Position numbers and translations under genes: made by a program. The notes beneath the pieces were generated by a model, which saw only the letters and a program-made list of their open reading frames with translations, did no database searches and was not told the origin of the DNA. A DNA stretch of 64,000 nucleotides from Noviherbaspirillum_A sp047237965 (GTDB lineage: Bacteria > Pseudomonadota > Gammaproteobacteria > Burkholderiales > Burkholderiaceae_D): positions 310,001 through 374,000 of the forward strand of contig NZ_JBDFLX010000003.1 of assembly GCF_047237965.1 (NCBI RefSeq), written 5' to 3'. Shown one piece after another: positions 26,818 to 35,707 of this stretch (the stretch's first letter is position 1; the number at the start of each line of letters is the position of its first letter).

Positions 26818-27262
26818 CACATTGTCCTTTTCTGTAAGTTTGCAAAGATTCTTTCGATCCTGTCATCCATGGCGCCGGACGATACGTCCCGCGGACGATC
26901 AGGGTAACGCATCGGGAAACCTGGCGCTGCCGATGCCGCACGGTAAAGGCGAACGCCGTCGTCATCCGGTAAGCAAAACACCATCATGCGCGTTACGCCG
27001 GCCACCTCGCTGAAAACCACCTTATCACCTTCGGGCGGACCGGCTATCCGTTACTCCCGACAGTCAGACATCGGGATGCACCGCGCAATACCTTTTGCGA
27101 TCCGGCCAATCATGCCCGAGTCGAAAGCAGGCATCCACCAGTCGGCGCGGTGCACACATGGGAGTGCTGCAAGGACAGTAATGCATCGCTGGCGCCGAAG
27201 GACAGCCTGGCTCCGTTAGCTCGGGTAAGTATTTGGCGGTGCAACCTGGTAACGGGCCAGCC
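26818..27262. other. Intergenic stretch upstream of thiolase
   Basis: About 445 bases. A 67-codon minus-strand frame (26817-27020) ends exactly at the thiolase start and contains MDDRIERIFANLQKRT, but it has no clear ribosome site or known family. The rest holds nothing recognisable. The base composition shifts to AT-richer at its right end. Confidence 0.4.
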
Positions 27263-28687
27263 TTACGATTGAGGCGATGCATATTGCAGCCATAGAAAGC
27301 CATTTTTACCGCACATTGCCGGCAATTTGTCTGACGCTTGGGGCGAGAGACGCTCTTTATCGCCTGGCGAGTTTTGAGCATAACCAGCGAACTCAGGTAT
27401 TGGACGAGTGGATTTCGGGTCGAACGGCTGCCAGGTACCGTTTGCGTTTTCGAGCAGTGATCGTACATTCGGACTGCCAAGCGCGATACTCAGAGATGGA
27501 AAAGTCCAGCTCCAGCTTGCGGGATGGGAATTGAGTCGATGCTCGGATGCCGGCACCAATTCAGTACGACCGCACACGGCGACCGCCCTGACTTTTTCGC
27601 TAAAGTCATGCCACACATTGGTGCTTGCAATGTTGGCCAGTACCGGCAGCATCATGAACGCGGCGAACCCTGAGCTGCGAACGCGTGACATGGAAAAGTT
27701 CTTGACCGCCCACGCTGTAACCAGGACAAGGAGCGGCAAAAGCAACAGTACCAGTGCGCGAGAAGAGAAGCTGATGTATGCGCTAAACAGGCTGAACCGG
27801 TAATGCCATATGTAGATTCCCGCAATGACGCCGATGCCAACCAGTATCGGCCTGGTTCTCGGAAAGCGCAGATAGATCAGAAATCCCGCCAATGAAGCCA
27901 GCGTAGTCTGCAGAACAGGATTTAATGCAGTGTAGTGAATCCCGGCAATGAAAGAACTTCGATTTTCCAGGGACCTGGGAAATAGAATCCCGTGTAACGC
28001 AACTGCAATGCCAATCGCCCAAAAAATACACAGCAACAACCCGACCATCTTGTATTCATCCATCGCTTCGCGACGAAAAGCAAATTCCTTTTGACAAGAG
28101 ACGAACAGCACCATGAAAAAAAGAGTAAAAACAACAACGACGGGCTGATAGGTCAGGACCATGAAGAAGGAAAAGACGACGGGAACCCATAAACTGGAAA
28201 CCGGAAAATTTTTTGGATGAAGCAGGTATCCAAGGATGGGCCACGTCAGGGGCAGAACCAACTGATGTTCGCCATACAAGACAAAGTCTCACGAAAGGGT
28301 AATTGCCACCAGTGCAAAAATATAGGAATACAGAAAAATTGGCGGCACCCCTCTGCTTGTCTGCCACCGTGCAATCAAATAAGCTACAAAGTAAGGAAGG
28401 AGAAAGCCGGCACCAAAGATCGTTTTCAGAAATCCTGGATTATTCATGCCAAGCTGCAAACTTAATACCAGCGGCCATTGCGACAGATAGTTTGAAAACT
28501 GTCTATGCCAGTCCGTGTAAGTGAAATCCTTTTCCTGCAAAATCCTTATGAAATAAAATGCCCCATCCGTCGCAAACTGCTTGTCGTTTGCCACTGCAAA
28601 GACCAAGGCCAAAATTACTGCAGCAAAAACGAAATCAATGCCAAAAGGGATGGAATTTTCTTCTTTTTTCCTAAGGCCTCGGGTCAT
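27263..28687 (-). pseudogene. Polytopic GT-C-like membrane protein interrupted by one TGA
   Basis: Reading minus from 28687, DFVFAAVILALVFAVAND and TDGAFYFIRILQEKDFTYTD look like the first helix and the acidic first loop of a GT-C type membrane glycosyltransferase or acyl-sugar modifying protein. A TGA at 28289-28291 interrupts YIFALVAITLS. The same frame then continues with DFVLYGEHQLVLPLTWPIL and eight or so more helices to 27263, so the full length was about 474 residues. A change of GGA (Gly) to TGA would explain it. It is downstream of a GtrB-type transferase, as in O-antigen-modifying gtr clusters. The DNA is clearly AT-richer than the neighbours, which suggests transfer. The exact family was not recognised. 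Confidence 0.7.
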
Positions 28688-29012
28688 CTGTATGGAAATA
28701 TTGACAAAGATGATGAAATGAACTCCAAATTTTTAAAGACATTCATCACCATGGATGCTGCCCGCCTCTTTCATGTGTTTTCTGAGGGACGGCATTGCCT
28801 GGATTGCAATTAAATTTCCCGACATTTATCTCCTGTTCGCAATGCTCGGGCTTAGCGGCTTTCGTCAAAGGGAAATTTTCGGAAACGCCACTCAGTCGCA
28901 AGACGCTGTTTTGTGACGCATGCCACTCTCATCATCTGAAGAGCTCAATTCCGCAGCAGCTTTAGTTCTTGAATCCCAGCAATCCGTGAAATCAGTTCCC
29001 GATTACAGTGCT
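28688..29012. other. AT-rich gap between gtrB-like gene and broken membrane gene
   Basis: The 325 bases hold no convincing frame. In gtr operons a flippase gene (gtrA) is often present near gtrB; none is seen here. The gap may hold decayed sequence. Confidence 0.4.
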
Positions 29013-30074
29013 TTATTCCGGCCTACCAATCTCTTTTTCCTGGAGGGAGGATTGCAGCAAGCGATTCACGAGGTAAAGCGGCCTCCCCTTCACTTCGTGG
29101 AATATCCTGCCTATATACTCCCCCAAGATTCCAATGGACATAAGTTGTATGCCTCCCAAAAACAATATGACCGCCATCAGGGAAGGGTAGCCTTTTACCG
29201 GGTTACCGAAAAACATGGCTTTCCAGATGACGTATATGCCGTAGAGCATGGCGGTAAGCGCTACGGCAAACCCCGTATAGCTTGCGACCTTCAATGGGGC
29301 TACCGTAAACGAGGTAATACCTTCCATTGCCAGATTCCAGAGGCCGGCGTAATTCCATTTGGTGTTACCCGCAACTCGTGCATCACGCCGGTAATACATG
29401 GGTTTCGCCGGAAATCCTATCCAGGCGAATAAGCCCTTCATAAAGCGGTGTTCCTCGCGAAGTTTTCGCAGTTCCTCCACCGCGCGCCGTGTCATCAGGC
29501 GAAAATCTCCCGTATCTTTGGGAATCCTTACCCGGCTGACATGCTGGATCAGGCGATAAAATAATTTCGCGGTTGCCTTTTTTGTCAGAGATTCCCCGTC
29601 ACGGTGCGTACGCACGCCGTAGACGACGTCATAGCCCTCGTACCAACCCTCGAGCATTTGCGGGATCAGTTCCGGCGGGTCCTGCAAATCCGCGTCAAGA
29701 ATGACGATAATGTCGCCGTAGGTATGGTCCAAACCTGCCGTCAATGCTATCTCCTTGCCAAAATTACGGGACAGATCAACCACAGTAAGGTGTGGATCGT
29801 TTCCTCTTAGCTGATGCATTAACGCAAGCGTTTGATCACAGCTGCCATCGTTGACCAGAACGATTTCATAGGGCATGCCTGTAGCTGCCAATACCTTGGT
29901 GACGCGCAGATAAAATTCCGGAAGGACCTCCTGTTCATTATATGCAGGGGCTACCACGGAAATGCTGGGACGCGCGCTGAGAGGACGTGGAGATAAAGCC
30001 GGATCAGCCAGCTTATTTTCTCGCCGAACAGTTTCTTCCAGGGGAATATCGACATCAATTCGGTAAGTATCCAT
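29013..30074 (-). CDS. GtrB/DPM1-like polyprenyl-phosphate glycosyltransferase
   Basis: The 353-aa product has a GT2 domain first (ISVVAPAYNEQEVLPEFYLR, EIVLVNDGSCDQTL, DLSRNFGKEIALTAGLDH, and the metal-binding VILDADLQDPPELIPQML). VRIPKDTGDFRLMTRRAV and LFAWIGFPAKPMYYRRDARV follow, typical of GtrB/DPM1-like enzymes that load glucose or another sugar onto undecaprenyl phosphate. Two C-terminal membrane helices (about residues 245-265 and 280-305) anchor it. A 35-residue N-terminal extension precedes the domain. It probably acts with the membrane protein downstream, which is broken, so the sugar transfer may be inactive. Confidence 0.92.
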   Translation of the reverse strand: MDTYRIDVDIPLEETVRRENKLADPALSPRPLSARPSISVVAPAYNEQEVLPEFYLRVTKVLAATGMPYEIVLVNDGSCDQTLALMHQLRGNDPHLTVVDLSRNFGKEIALTAGLDHTYGDIIVILDADLQDPPELIPQMLEGWYEGYDVVYGVRTHRDGESLTKKATAKLFYRLIQHVSRVRIPKDTGDFRLMTRRAVEELRKLREEHRFMKGLFAWIGFPAKPMYYRRDARVAGNTKWNYAGLWNLAMEGITSFTVAPLKVASYTGFAVALTAMLYGIYVIWKAMFFGNPVKGYPSLMAVILFLGGIQLMSIGILGEYIGRIFHEVKGRPLYLVNRLLQSSLQEKEIGRPE

Positions 30075-30880
30075 GAGCCTCCATTAAGTCTCATAAAGCA
30101 TTGCACATGGAAAATTTGGACCTGCGGATTTCCTCCATGTCAGGAAAAAAGCTGGGCGCTCATATTGCAAATAATTAAGGATAGGACGGTAAACATTTCC
30201 CTATTAGCAAAAAAACGCGCCGCTTTCGGAAAGCTTAGCGCATTTACTTTATGATAACTATTCGTCAGTGATTGAGCGACATCAGAAAATTATGGGAATC
30301 GCGAAAGGAATGGAAAGTAAAGCTTTTCCATACACGAGAAGTCAATTCTCCTGAAGCGCAGGGTTTATTGACGAGTTAAACCGAAAAATTGAATGACTCG
30401 AAGTGAGTTTTGGCCTAGCCCAACGTTTAATGTCGTCAAATACAGGCGGTCTCATATTCCCTGCTTTGCGCCTGCAGGCAAGCGCCAATGCAACTTGGTT
30501 TGCATTTCTGGCCTATTTGCTCCGAATCAAAGAAGGCCAGTCACGCACAGTCTGCCCGCGTTTCCACCAGAGGCAACCGGATGTTGTCCATATGCGTGCC
30601 ATCTCATCGTCAGCGGGCAGAAACTGAAGGGCAGTTTGTCCAGGTTAAAGCAGAGCTAGCCTGCGACCTCGCGCAACGCGACGGCTGCATCAAGCCCGGT
30701 TACATGAGCAAACAGGCGACGCTACCTCACCTGCGAGTCATTGGAACGTGCGGACATTCGGGCACCGTTTCATGCAGTAACGCAAGGTCAGACCTTTGCT
30801 TCCTGCGAGTGTCCGGGATTGCTGGTCTAATCCCCTATTCCCTGCCAACCGCGACACTGACAATTGAAGGAGGACGAGCA
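30075..30880. other. 800-bp AT-richer stretch, no confident gene
   Basis: This gap separates the divergent gtrB-like and dehydrogenase genes. It has short frames only. The part to about 30400 is AT-rich like the gtr patch and contains a small inverted repeat (TGGAAA and TTTCCA around 30310-30330). The right part is GC-richer and ends with the strong ribosome site of the next gene. Confidence 0.45.
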
Positions 30881-31759
30881 ATGAGCATCGCATTTATAGG
30901 GCTCGGCGCCATGGGCAGTCACATGGCCGCTAAGCTGTTGAAGTCCGGCCAGCCGGTCCACGTCTGGAATCGTAGCCCGCAGCCCATGCAGGCGCTTGCG
31001 CAGCAGGGCGCCAAGCCTGCTGCCACGCCGGCCGAGTGCGGCATCGCCGATATTGTGTTCAGCATGCTGGCCGACGATGCCGCTACCCGGGCCGTGCTTG
31101 TCGACGGCGGCGTGCTCGACGCGATGGCGCCCGGCAGCGTCCACGTCAACATGGCTACCGTCTCTGTCGCGTTCGCACGCGAGATGGCGGCTCTGCACAT
31201 GGACCGTGGCATCGGCTATCTCGCGGCGCCGGTCTTGGGGCGGGTCGACGTGGCCGCTGCCGGCAAGCTCAACATTCTGGCCGGCGGCGCCGACGAACTG
31301 ATCGAGCGCGTGCAGCCGCTGCTTGACCTGATGGGCCAGAAGACCTGGTGCTTCGGCGAAGCGCCCGAGCAGGCAAATGCGATCAAGCTGGCTTGCAACC
31401 TGACCCTGGCGTGCGCCATCGAAGCCATGGGAGAAGGCGCTGCGTTGGCTGGGGCGCATGGGATTCCACCTGCCAGCTTTATCGAATTGATTACCGGCAC
31501 GCTGTTTGCCGGCTCGCCGGTGTACAAGGGCTACGGCGGCATGATCGCCGAACAACGCTACAGCCCGGCCGGATTCAAGCTGGCGCTCGGGCAGAAAGAC
31601 GTACGCCTGGCGGTCGAGGCGGGACGGAACCGCGGCTTGCCATTGGCGTTCGGCGATGCGCTCCAGGCAGTGCTGAAGGAAGCCGTCGATCAGGGCGACG
31701 CCGATCTCGACCTGGCAGCGCTTGGGAAGAATGCTGCGCGACGAGGCGGCCTGGCCTGA
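30881..31759 (+). CDS. NAD(P)-dependent 3-hydroxyisobutyrate-dehydrogenase-family oxidoreductase
   Basis: The 292-aa product has a Rossmann start SIAFIGLGAMGSHMAAKLL, then DIVFSMLADDAATRAVLVDG and GSVHVNMATVSVAFA. The substrate region is GYLAAPVLGRVDVAAAGKL, and the catalytic lysine lies in NAIKLACNLTLACAIEAMGE. This is the beta-hydroxyacid dehydrogenase family (3-hydroxyisobutyrate, tartronate semialdehyde, GLYR-type succinic semialdehyde reductases). The ATG at 30881 has an excellent ribosome site (GAAGGAGGA); the frame is open much further upstream without conserved sequence. It is followed by 560 non-coding bases, so it is a separate transcription unit from the oxidase operon. Confidence 0.93.
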   Translation: MSIAFIGLGAMGSHMAAKLLKSGQPVHVWNRSPQPMQALAQQGAKPAATPAECGIADIVFSMLADDAATRAVLVDGGVLDAMAPGSVHVNMATVSVAFAREMAALHMDRGIGYLAAPVLGRVDVAAAGKLNILAGGADELIERVQPLLDLMGQKTWCFGEAPEQANAIKLACNLTLACAIEAMGEGAALAGAHGIPPASFIELITGTLFAGSPVYKGYGGMIAEQRYSPAGFKLALGQKDVRLAVEAGRNRGLPLAFGDALQAVLKEAVDQGDADLDLAALGKNAARRGGLA

Positions 31760-32322
31760 TCTTGATGGCGGTACGGGGTTTGCTCCCCGGCCTTTATCCA
31801 CTACCCCCCGGCCCGCATCATGGGCACGACCACCAGGCCGGGGGCCAAATGCTTATGATCGGCGAGGCAAGCTTGAGCGATGCATGGTTGCACTGTGTGC
31901 TACAGCGACAGATTGCACCGCATCAGCATTGTCGGATCGGCGGCGATAACGCGTATTTTCCGGCCGTCCGCATAGAGGCCCGCTTTCGAGTTCCCCTTCT
32001 CCGGCAGAGTGGGCGATGCAGATTCGGGTGAATGAACTCGATGACGCAAATGCTGTCGATATGAACGTTCGTACAAATATATAAGGACGCTCCGGCGGAA
32101 GATCAGGATGCCAAGCCGATTCTTTTGATACCCGCATTGCCACACCAGCTTGCTCATCGTGGAGCACAGCCGCCCTTCCGCTTGTAAGCCTGGGCCCATC
32201 CTGATTGCATGCAAGGTCGCAGGGCGTGCGTTGCGTATGCAAACAAGTGCAATGAATCATTTCTTCCATACACAAGCCCGGTGCGCCACTAATCGAGACA
32301 GGTTCCGGAAAGCGAGGCAAAC
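31760..32322. other. Intergenic stretch before the oxidase operon
   Basis: About 560 bases. It contains a 9-bp inverted repeat (CCCCCGGCC at 31805 and GGCCGGGGG at 31836) that could act as a terminator for the dehydrogenase gene. A short minus-strand stretch ending at 31900 (IRVIAADPTMLMR) resembles the first residues of a response-regulator receiver but is followed at once by a stop. The promoter of the next operon should be in the right half. Confidence 0.4.
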
Positions 32323-34107
32323 ATGAGCAAAACAGTAAGCGACTTCTTCGTGGAACGATTGCATGCATGGGGCGTTCGCCGCATCTTCGGCTATCCCGGC
32401 GACGGCATCAACGGCGTGCTCGGCGCGTTGAACCGGGCCGGCAACATCGAATTCATCCAGGTGCGGCATGAGGAGATGGCGGCATTCATGGCATCGGCCT
32501 ATTCGAAGTTTTCCGGGTCGATCGGCGTGTGCCTCTCCACCGGCGGCCCAGGCGCCACGCACCTGATCACGGGCTTGTACGATGCGAAGATGGACCACGT
32601 CCCCGTATTCGCCATCGCCGGGCAGGCGCCGCGCACGTCGCGCGGCGCCCATTACCAGCAGGAGCTGAACCTGGACCGCATGTTCAGCGACGTCGCCGAC
32701 TATGTGCAGGAAGCCGAAGTGCCTTCGCAGGTGCGGCATATCGTCGACCGCGGCATGCGCATCGCGCTCGCCGAAAACGGCGTGTCGGTGGTGGTGCTGC
32801 CAAACGACCTGCAGGAAGAAGCCTGGGAAGATCCGCCGCGCCAACATGGCTCGGTGTTTTCCGGCATCGGCTACAGCCGGCCCAGGATGGTGCCCTATGA
32901 AGCGGACCTGGCGCGCGCGGCCGATGTGCTAAACAGCGGCCAGCGGGTCGCGATCCTGGTCGGTGCCGGCGCGATCGGCGCAGCAGGCGAGGTAACCGCG
33001 GTGGCCGACCGGCTCGGCGCCTGCGCAGCCAAGGCGCTGCTCGGCAAATGCGCGCTGCCGGACGACTTGCCGTGGGTGACCGGCGCCATCGGCCTGCTCG
33101 GCACCGAGCCGAGCTACGACATGATGATGCATTGCGACACCCTGCTGATGATAGGCACCGGCTTTCCGTATGCCGAGTTCCTGCCGAAACAGGGACAGGC
33201 GCGCGCGGTGCAGATCGACATCGACCCCGGCATGCTATCGGTCCGCTATCCAGCAGAAGTCAATCTGCATGGCGACGCGGCCGAGACGCTGCGCGCGCTG
33301 CTGCCGCTCTTGCAGGCCAAGACCGACCTTTCCTGGCGCGAACGCATCGCCAGCCAGATGGGAGACTGGTGGAAAACGCTCGAAGAGCGCGCAATGCAGA
33401 GCGCCAATCCCGTCAATCCGCAGCGGGTGGTGTGGGAACTGTCGCCGCGGCTGCCCGACCGGGCCATCATCACCAGCGACTCGGGCTCCTGCGCGAACTG
33501 GTATGCGCGCGACCTGAAGATCCGGGAAGGGCAGTTGTGCTCGCTCTCCGGTGGTTTGGCATCCATGGGCGCCGCCGTGCCCTATGCCATTGCCGCCAAG
33601 TTCGCGCATCCGGACCGCCCGGTGATTGCGCTGGTCGGCGACGGTGCGATGCAGATGAATAACATGGCCGAGCTGATCACTGTATCGAAGTACTGGCAGC
33701 GCTGGTCCGACCCGCGATGGATCGTCTGCGTCTTCAATAACCAGGACCTGAACCAGGTGACCTGGGAGCAGCGGGTCATGGAAGGCGACCCGCGCTTCGA
33801 CGCCACCCAGAATATCCCCGACGTGCCCTATCACCGCTTCGGCGAACTGATAGGCCTGAAAGGCATCTTCTGCGACCGGCCGGACAACGTCGCTGCCGCG
33901 TGGGAAGAAGCGCTGGCTTCGGACCGGCCGGTGGTACTGGAGTTCAAGACCGATCCGGAAGTGCCGCCATTGCCCTCGCACATCAGCTTCAAGCAAGCGA
34001 AGAACCTGATGAGCACGCTGTGGAAGGGCGACCCCGACGAGAGCGGCGTCATTGTCGGCGCCGCCAAGCAGATGCTGGCAAAGATCCTCCCGGGGGATAA
34101 GCAATAA
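32323..34107 (+). CDS. Thiamine-pyrophosphate enzyme (pyruvate oxidase/acetolactate synthase-like)
   Basis: The 594-aa product has the three-domain TPP fold. The N-terminal Pyr domain (VSDFFVERLHAWGVRRIFGY, with catalytic glutamate in QVRHEEMAAFMA) is followed by LSTGGPGATHLITGLYDAKM, a central domain, and a C-terminal PP domain with the TPP/Mg motif from LVGDGAMQMNNMAEL to VFNNQDLNQVTWEQR. It resembles the PoxB-like 'TPP-requiring protein' group more than biosynthetic acetolactate synthase, with no regulatory subunit nearby. It is the first gene of a tight operon; its stop overlaps the next start (TAATG). By family, 2-keto acid decarboxylation with electron transfer to a flavin or quinone is likely; the substrate is not proven. 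Confidence 0.9.
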   Translation: MSKTVSDFFVERLHAWGVRRIFGYPGDGINGVLGALNRAGNIEFIQVRHEEMAAFMASAYSKFSGSIGVCLSTGGPGATHLITGLYDAKMDHVPVFAIAGQAPRTSRGAHYQQELNLDRMFSDVADYVQEAEVPSQVRHIVDRGMRIALAENGVSVVVLPNDLQEEAWEDPPRQHGSVFSGIGYSRPRMVPYEADLARAADVLNSGQRVAILVGAGAIGAAGEVTAVADRLGACAAKALLGKCALPDDLPWVTGAIGLLGTEPSYDMMMHCDTLLMIGTGFPYAEFLPKQGQARAVQIDIDPGMLSVRYPAEVNLHGDAAETLRALLPLLQAKTDLSWRERIASQMGDWWKTLEERAMQSANPVNPQRVVWELSPRLPDRAIITSDSGSCANWYARDLKIREGQLCSLSGGLASMGAAVPYAIAAKFAHPDRPVIALVGDGAMQMNNMAELITVSKYWQRWSDPRWIVCVFNNQDLNQVTWEQRVMEGDPRFDATQNIPDVPYHRFGELIGLKGIFCDRPDNVAAAWEEALASDRPVVLEFKTDPEVPPLPSHISFKQAKNLMSTLWKGDPDESGVIVGAAKQMLAKILPGDKQ

Positions 34108-35108
34108 TGGACGCGGTCGCCCATCCGGCGGTGGCCGCGGCCGGCATCGCCCCAAGGCCGCGCGCGGCAACGCTGCTGGGCTTCGCCACGTTCGTCGCCG
34201 TCGCCGCCGCCGCTGGCCGGCAGCTTGCGCGCATGGGCCGTCAGGGTCGGCAGGCGCCGCATGCCGTACCCGGCGTAACGGCACCTGAACGCCGGCTGCA
34301 TGCCGCCGCTGCCCTGCTGGGCTTGTCCGTGCTGGCCGACAGCGCGCTGGGCCACTGGCGCGGCGCCTACGAAAACCCGGGCATGTTCGCACCGCTACTA
34401 TCTGCGCTGATGGCGACGGGCGCCGGCGTATCCGGCGCAACCACGGCCGCGGCCGCGACGCGGAACCGGCGCATGCAAAGCGGCGCCTACGCCACTGCGG
34501 TGATGGCCGGCGCGGCCGGAACCGGGTTCCACGTGTACAACCTGCTGCGCCGACCGGGCGGCTTGTGCTGGATGAACCTGTTCTACGCCGCGCCGCTCGG
34601 CGCACCATCGGCGCTGTCGCTGTCCGGGCTGCTGGGTCTGGCCGCGCAGCATCTCGATCGGCAGCGCAGGACGCCGGCAAGGCGCTTGTCCGGGCTACCC
34701 GCCGGCCGCGCGCTGGCCGCACTGACATCGATCGGCATCGGGGGCACGGCCGGCGAAGCCGGCCTGCTGCACTTTCGCGGCGCATTCCAGAACCCGTGCA
34801 TGTGGCTGCCGGTCAGCATACCGCCCCTGGCATCGCTGCTGATGGCACGTGCCGCGGTTATCTCACCGCAAGCGCGCTACGGGCCAGCGCGGCTGCTGCT
34901 CAACATCACGGCGGCGCTCGGCATCGCGGGCGTGGGCTTTCATGCATATGGCGTGGCGCGCCAGATGGGCGGCTGGCGCAATGCGCGCCAGAACCTGCTG
35001 TCGGGACCGCCGCTGCCGGCGCCACCGGCATTCCTGGCGCTGGCCCTGGCCGGCGGCGCGGCGCTGTCGCTGCTGGAAGCGCAAAGAACGGCGCGGATGG
35101 AGAGGTAG
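34107..35108 (+). CDS. Polytopic membrane protein with internal duplication and paired histidines
   Basis: The 333-aa product is very hydrophobic and Ala/Gly-rich, with about eight predicted helices. I do not recognise the family. It is an internal duplication: H83-W-R-G-A-Y-E-N-P and G140-F-H-V-Y in the first half match H222-F-R-G-A-F-Q-N-P and G277-F-H-A-Y in the second, about 138 residues apart. Each half therefore keeps two histidines that could bind heme, quinone or metal. It sits between the TPP enzyme (1-base overlap) and the gluconate-dehydrogenase-like subunit (2-base gap), where related dehydrogenases carry a cytochrome subunit. A membrane anchor or electron acceptor for the soluble oxidases is the best guess (inference). 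Confidence 0.8.
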   Translation: MDAVAHPAVAAAGIAPRPRAATLLGFATFVAVAAAAGRQLARMGRQGRQAPHAVPGVTAPERRLHAAAALLGLSVLADSALGHWRGAYENPGMFAPLLSALMATGAGVSGATTAAAATRNRRMQSGAYATAVMAGAAGTGFHVYNLLRRPGGLCWMNLFYAAPLGAPSALSLSGLLGLAAQHLDRQRRTPARRLSGLPAGRALAALTSIGIGGTAGEAGLLHFRGAFQNPCMWLPVSIPPLASLLMARAAVISPQARYGPARLLLNITAALGIAGVGFHAYGVARQMGGWRNARQNLLSGPPLPAPPAFLALALAGGAALSLLEAQRTARMER

Positions 35109-35110
35109 CG

Positions 35111-35707
35111 ATGAATACGCCGTATCCTAACTACGATGTGCTCGCAAAGTGGAACAGCCCATCCTTCGACGACCAGACGCGCTCGGTGCTCTCGCAGCGG
35201 TTGACGGCGATCCCGGAACGCCGTTTCTTCACGGCGGCGGAATGGGCACTGCTGGAGGCAGTCGTCGCACGGGTGCTGCCGCAGCCCGAGCGCGCCGAAC
35301 CGATACCGATCACGCCTTGGATCGATGACATGCTGCACCGACGACGCGGCGAGGGATTCAGGCATGACAACATGCCGCCCATGCCCGCAGCCTGGTGCCG
35401 CGGGCTGGCCGCCATCGACGCCGAAGCGATGCGGCTGCGCGGCGCCGGCTTCCGCGAACTCGACAACGAAGGCGCAGACGCCGTGCTCGCCGCGCTGGCG
35501 AACGACGAGGCCGATCCCGCGCTGTGGCAGGGCGTGCCGGCGCAGCGCTTCTTCATCGATATCCTGGTCAAGACCATAGCCGGCGTCTACTACTCCCACC
35601 CGGCCGCATGGAGCGAAATCGGCTTCGGCGGCCCGGCCAGCCCACGGGGCTATGTGCGCCTGGGCTTCGATGAGCGCGATCCTTGGGAAGGCAGGGAACG
35701 AGCATGA
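35111..35707 (+). CDS. Gluconate 2-dehydrogenase subunit 3-family protein
   Basis: The 198-aa product matches the small-subunit pattern of GMC-type membrane dehydrogenases: RRFFTAAEWALLEAVVARVL, PITPWIDDML and a C-terminal FFIDILVKTIAGVYYSHPAA. In characterised enzymes this subunit has a Tat signal and helps export the FAD subunit. Here no Tat or Sec signal is visible, so the complex would stay in the cytoplasm. Its start lies 2 bases after the membrane-protein stop, and its stop overlaps the GMC start (ATGA), so translation is coupled. It is almost certainly the partner of the next gene. Confidence 0.85.
   Translation: MNTPYPNYDVLAKWNSPSFDDQTRSVLSQRLTAIPERRFFTAAEWALLEAVVARVLPQPERAEPIPITPWIDDMLHRRRGEGFRHDNMPPMPAAWCRGLAAIDAEAMRLRGAGFRELDNEGADAVLAALANDEADPALWQGVPAQRFFIDILVKTIAGVYYSHPAAWSEIGFGGPASPRGYVRLGFDERDPWEGRERA

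Noticed and set aside
25771..26907. 378-codon plus-strand frame
   Set aside because: Antisense of the thiolase, whose catalytic motifs are all present on the minus strand.
26817..27020. 67-codon minus-strand frame ending at the thiolase start
   Set aside because: No ribosome site, no recognised family; kept only as a remark in the intergenic entry.
28289..28291. TGA in the membrane gene read as selenocysteine, since SelB is present
   Set aside because: It lies in a loop near a membrane helix with no redox context and no SECIS-like stem directly 3'. A Gly codon change is simpler.
31900..32214. Minus-strand frame ending in a receiver-like IRVIAADPTMLMR
   Set aside because: Only about 15 residues resemble a response regulator and a stop follows at once; the rest is not protein-like.
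33235..34785. 516-codon minus-strand frame
   Set aside because: Antisense of the TPP enzyme and membrane protein; Arg/Pro-rich without motifs.
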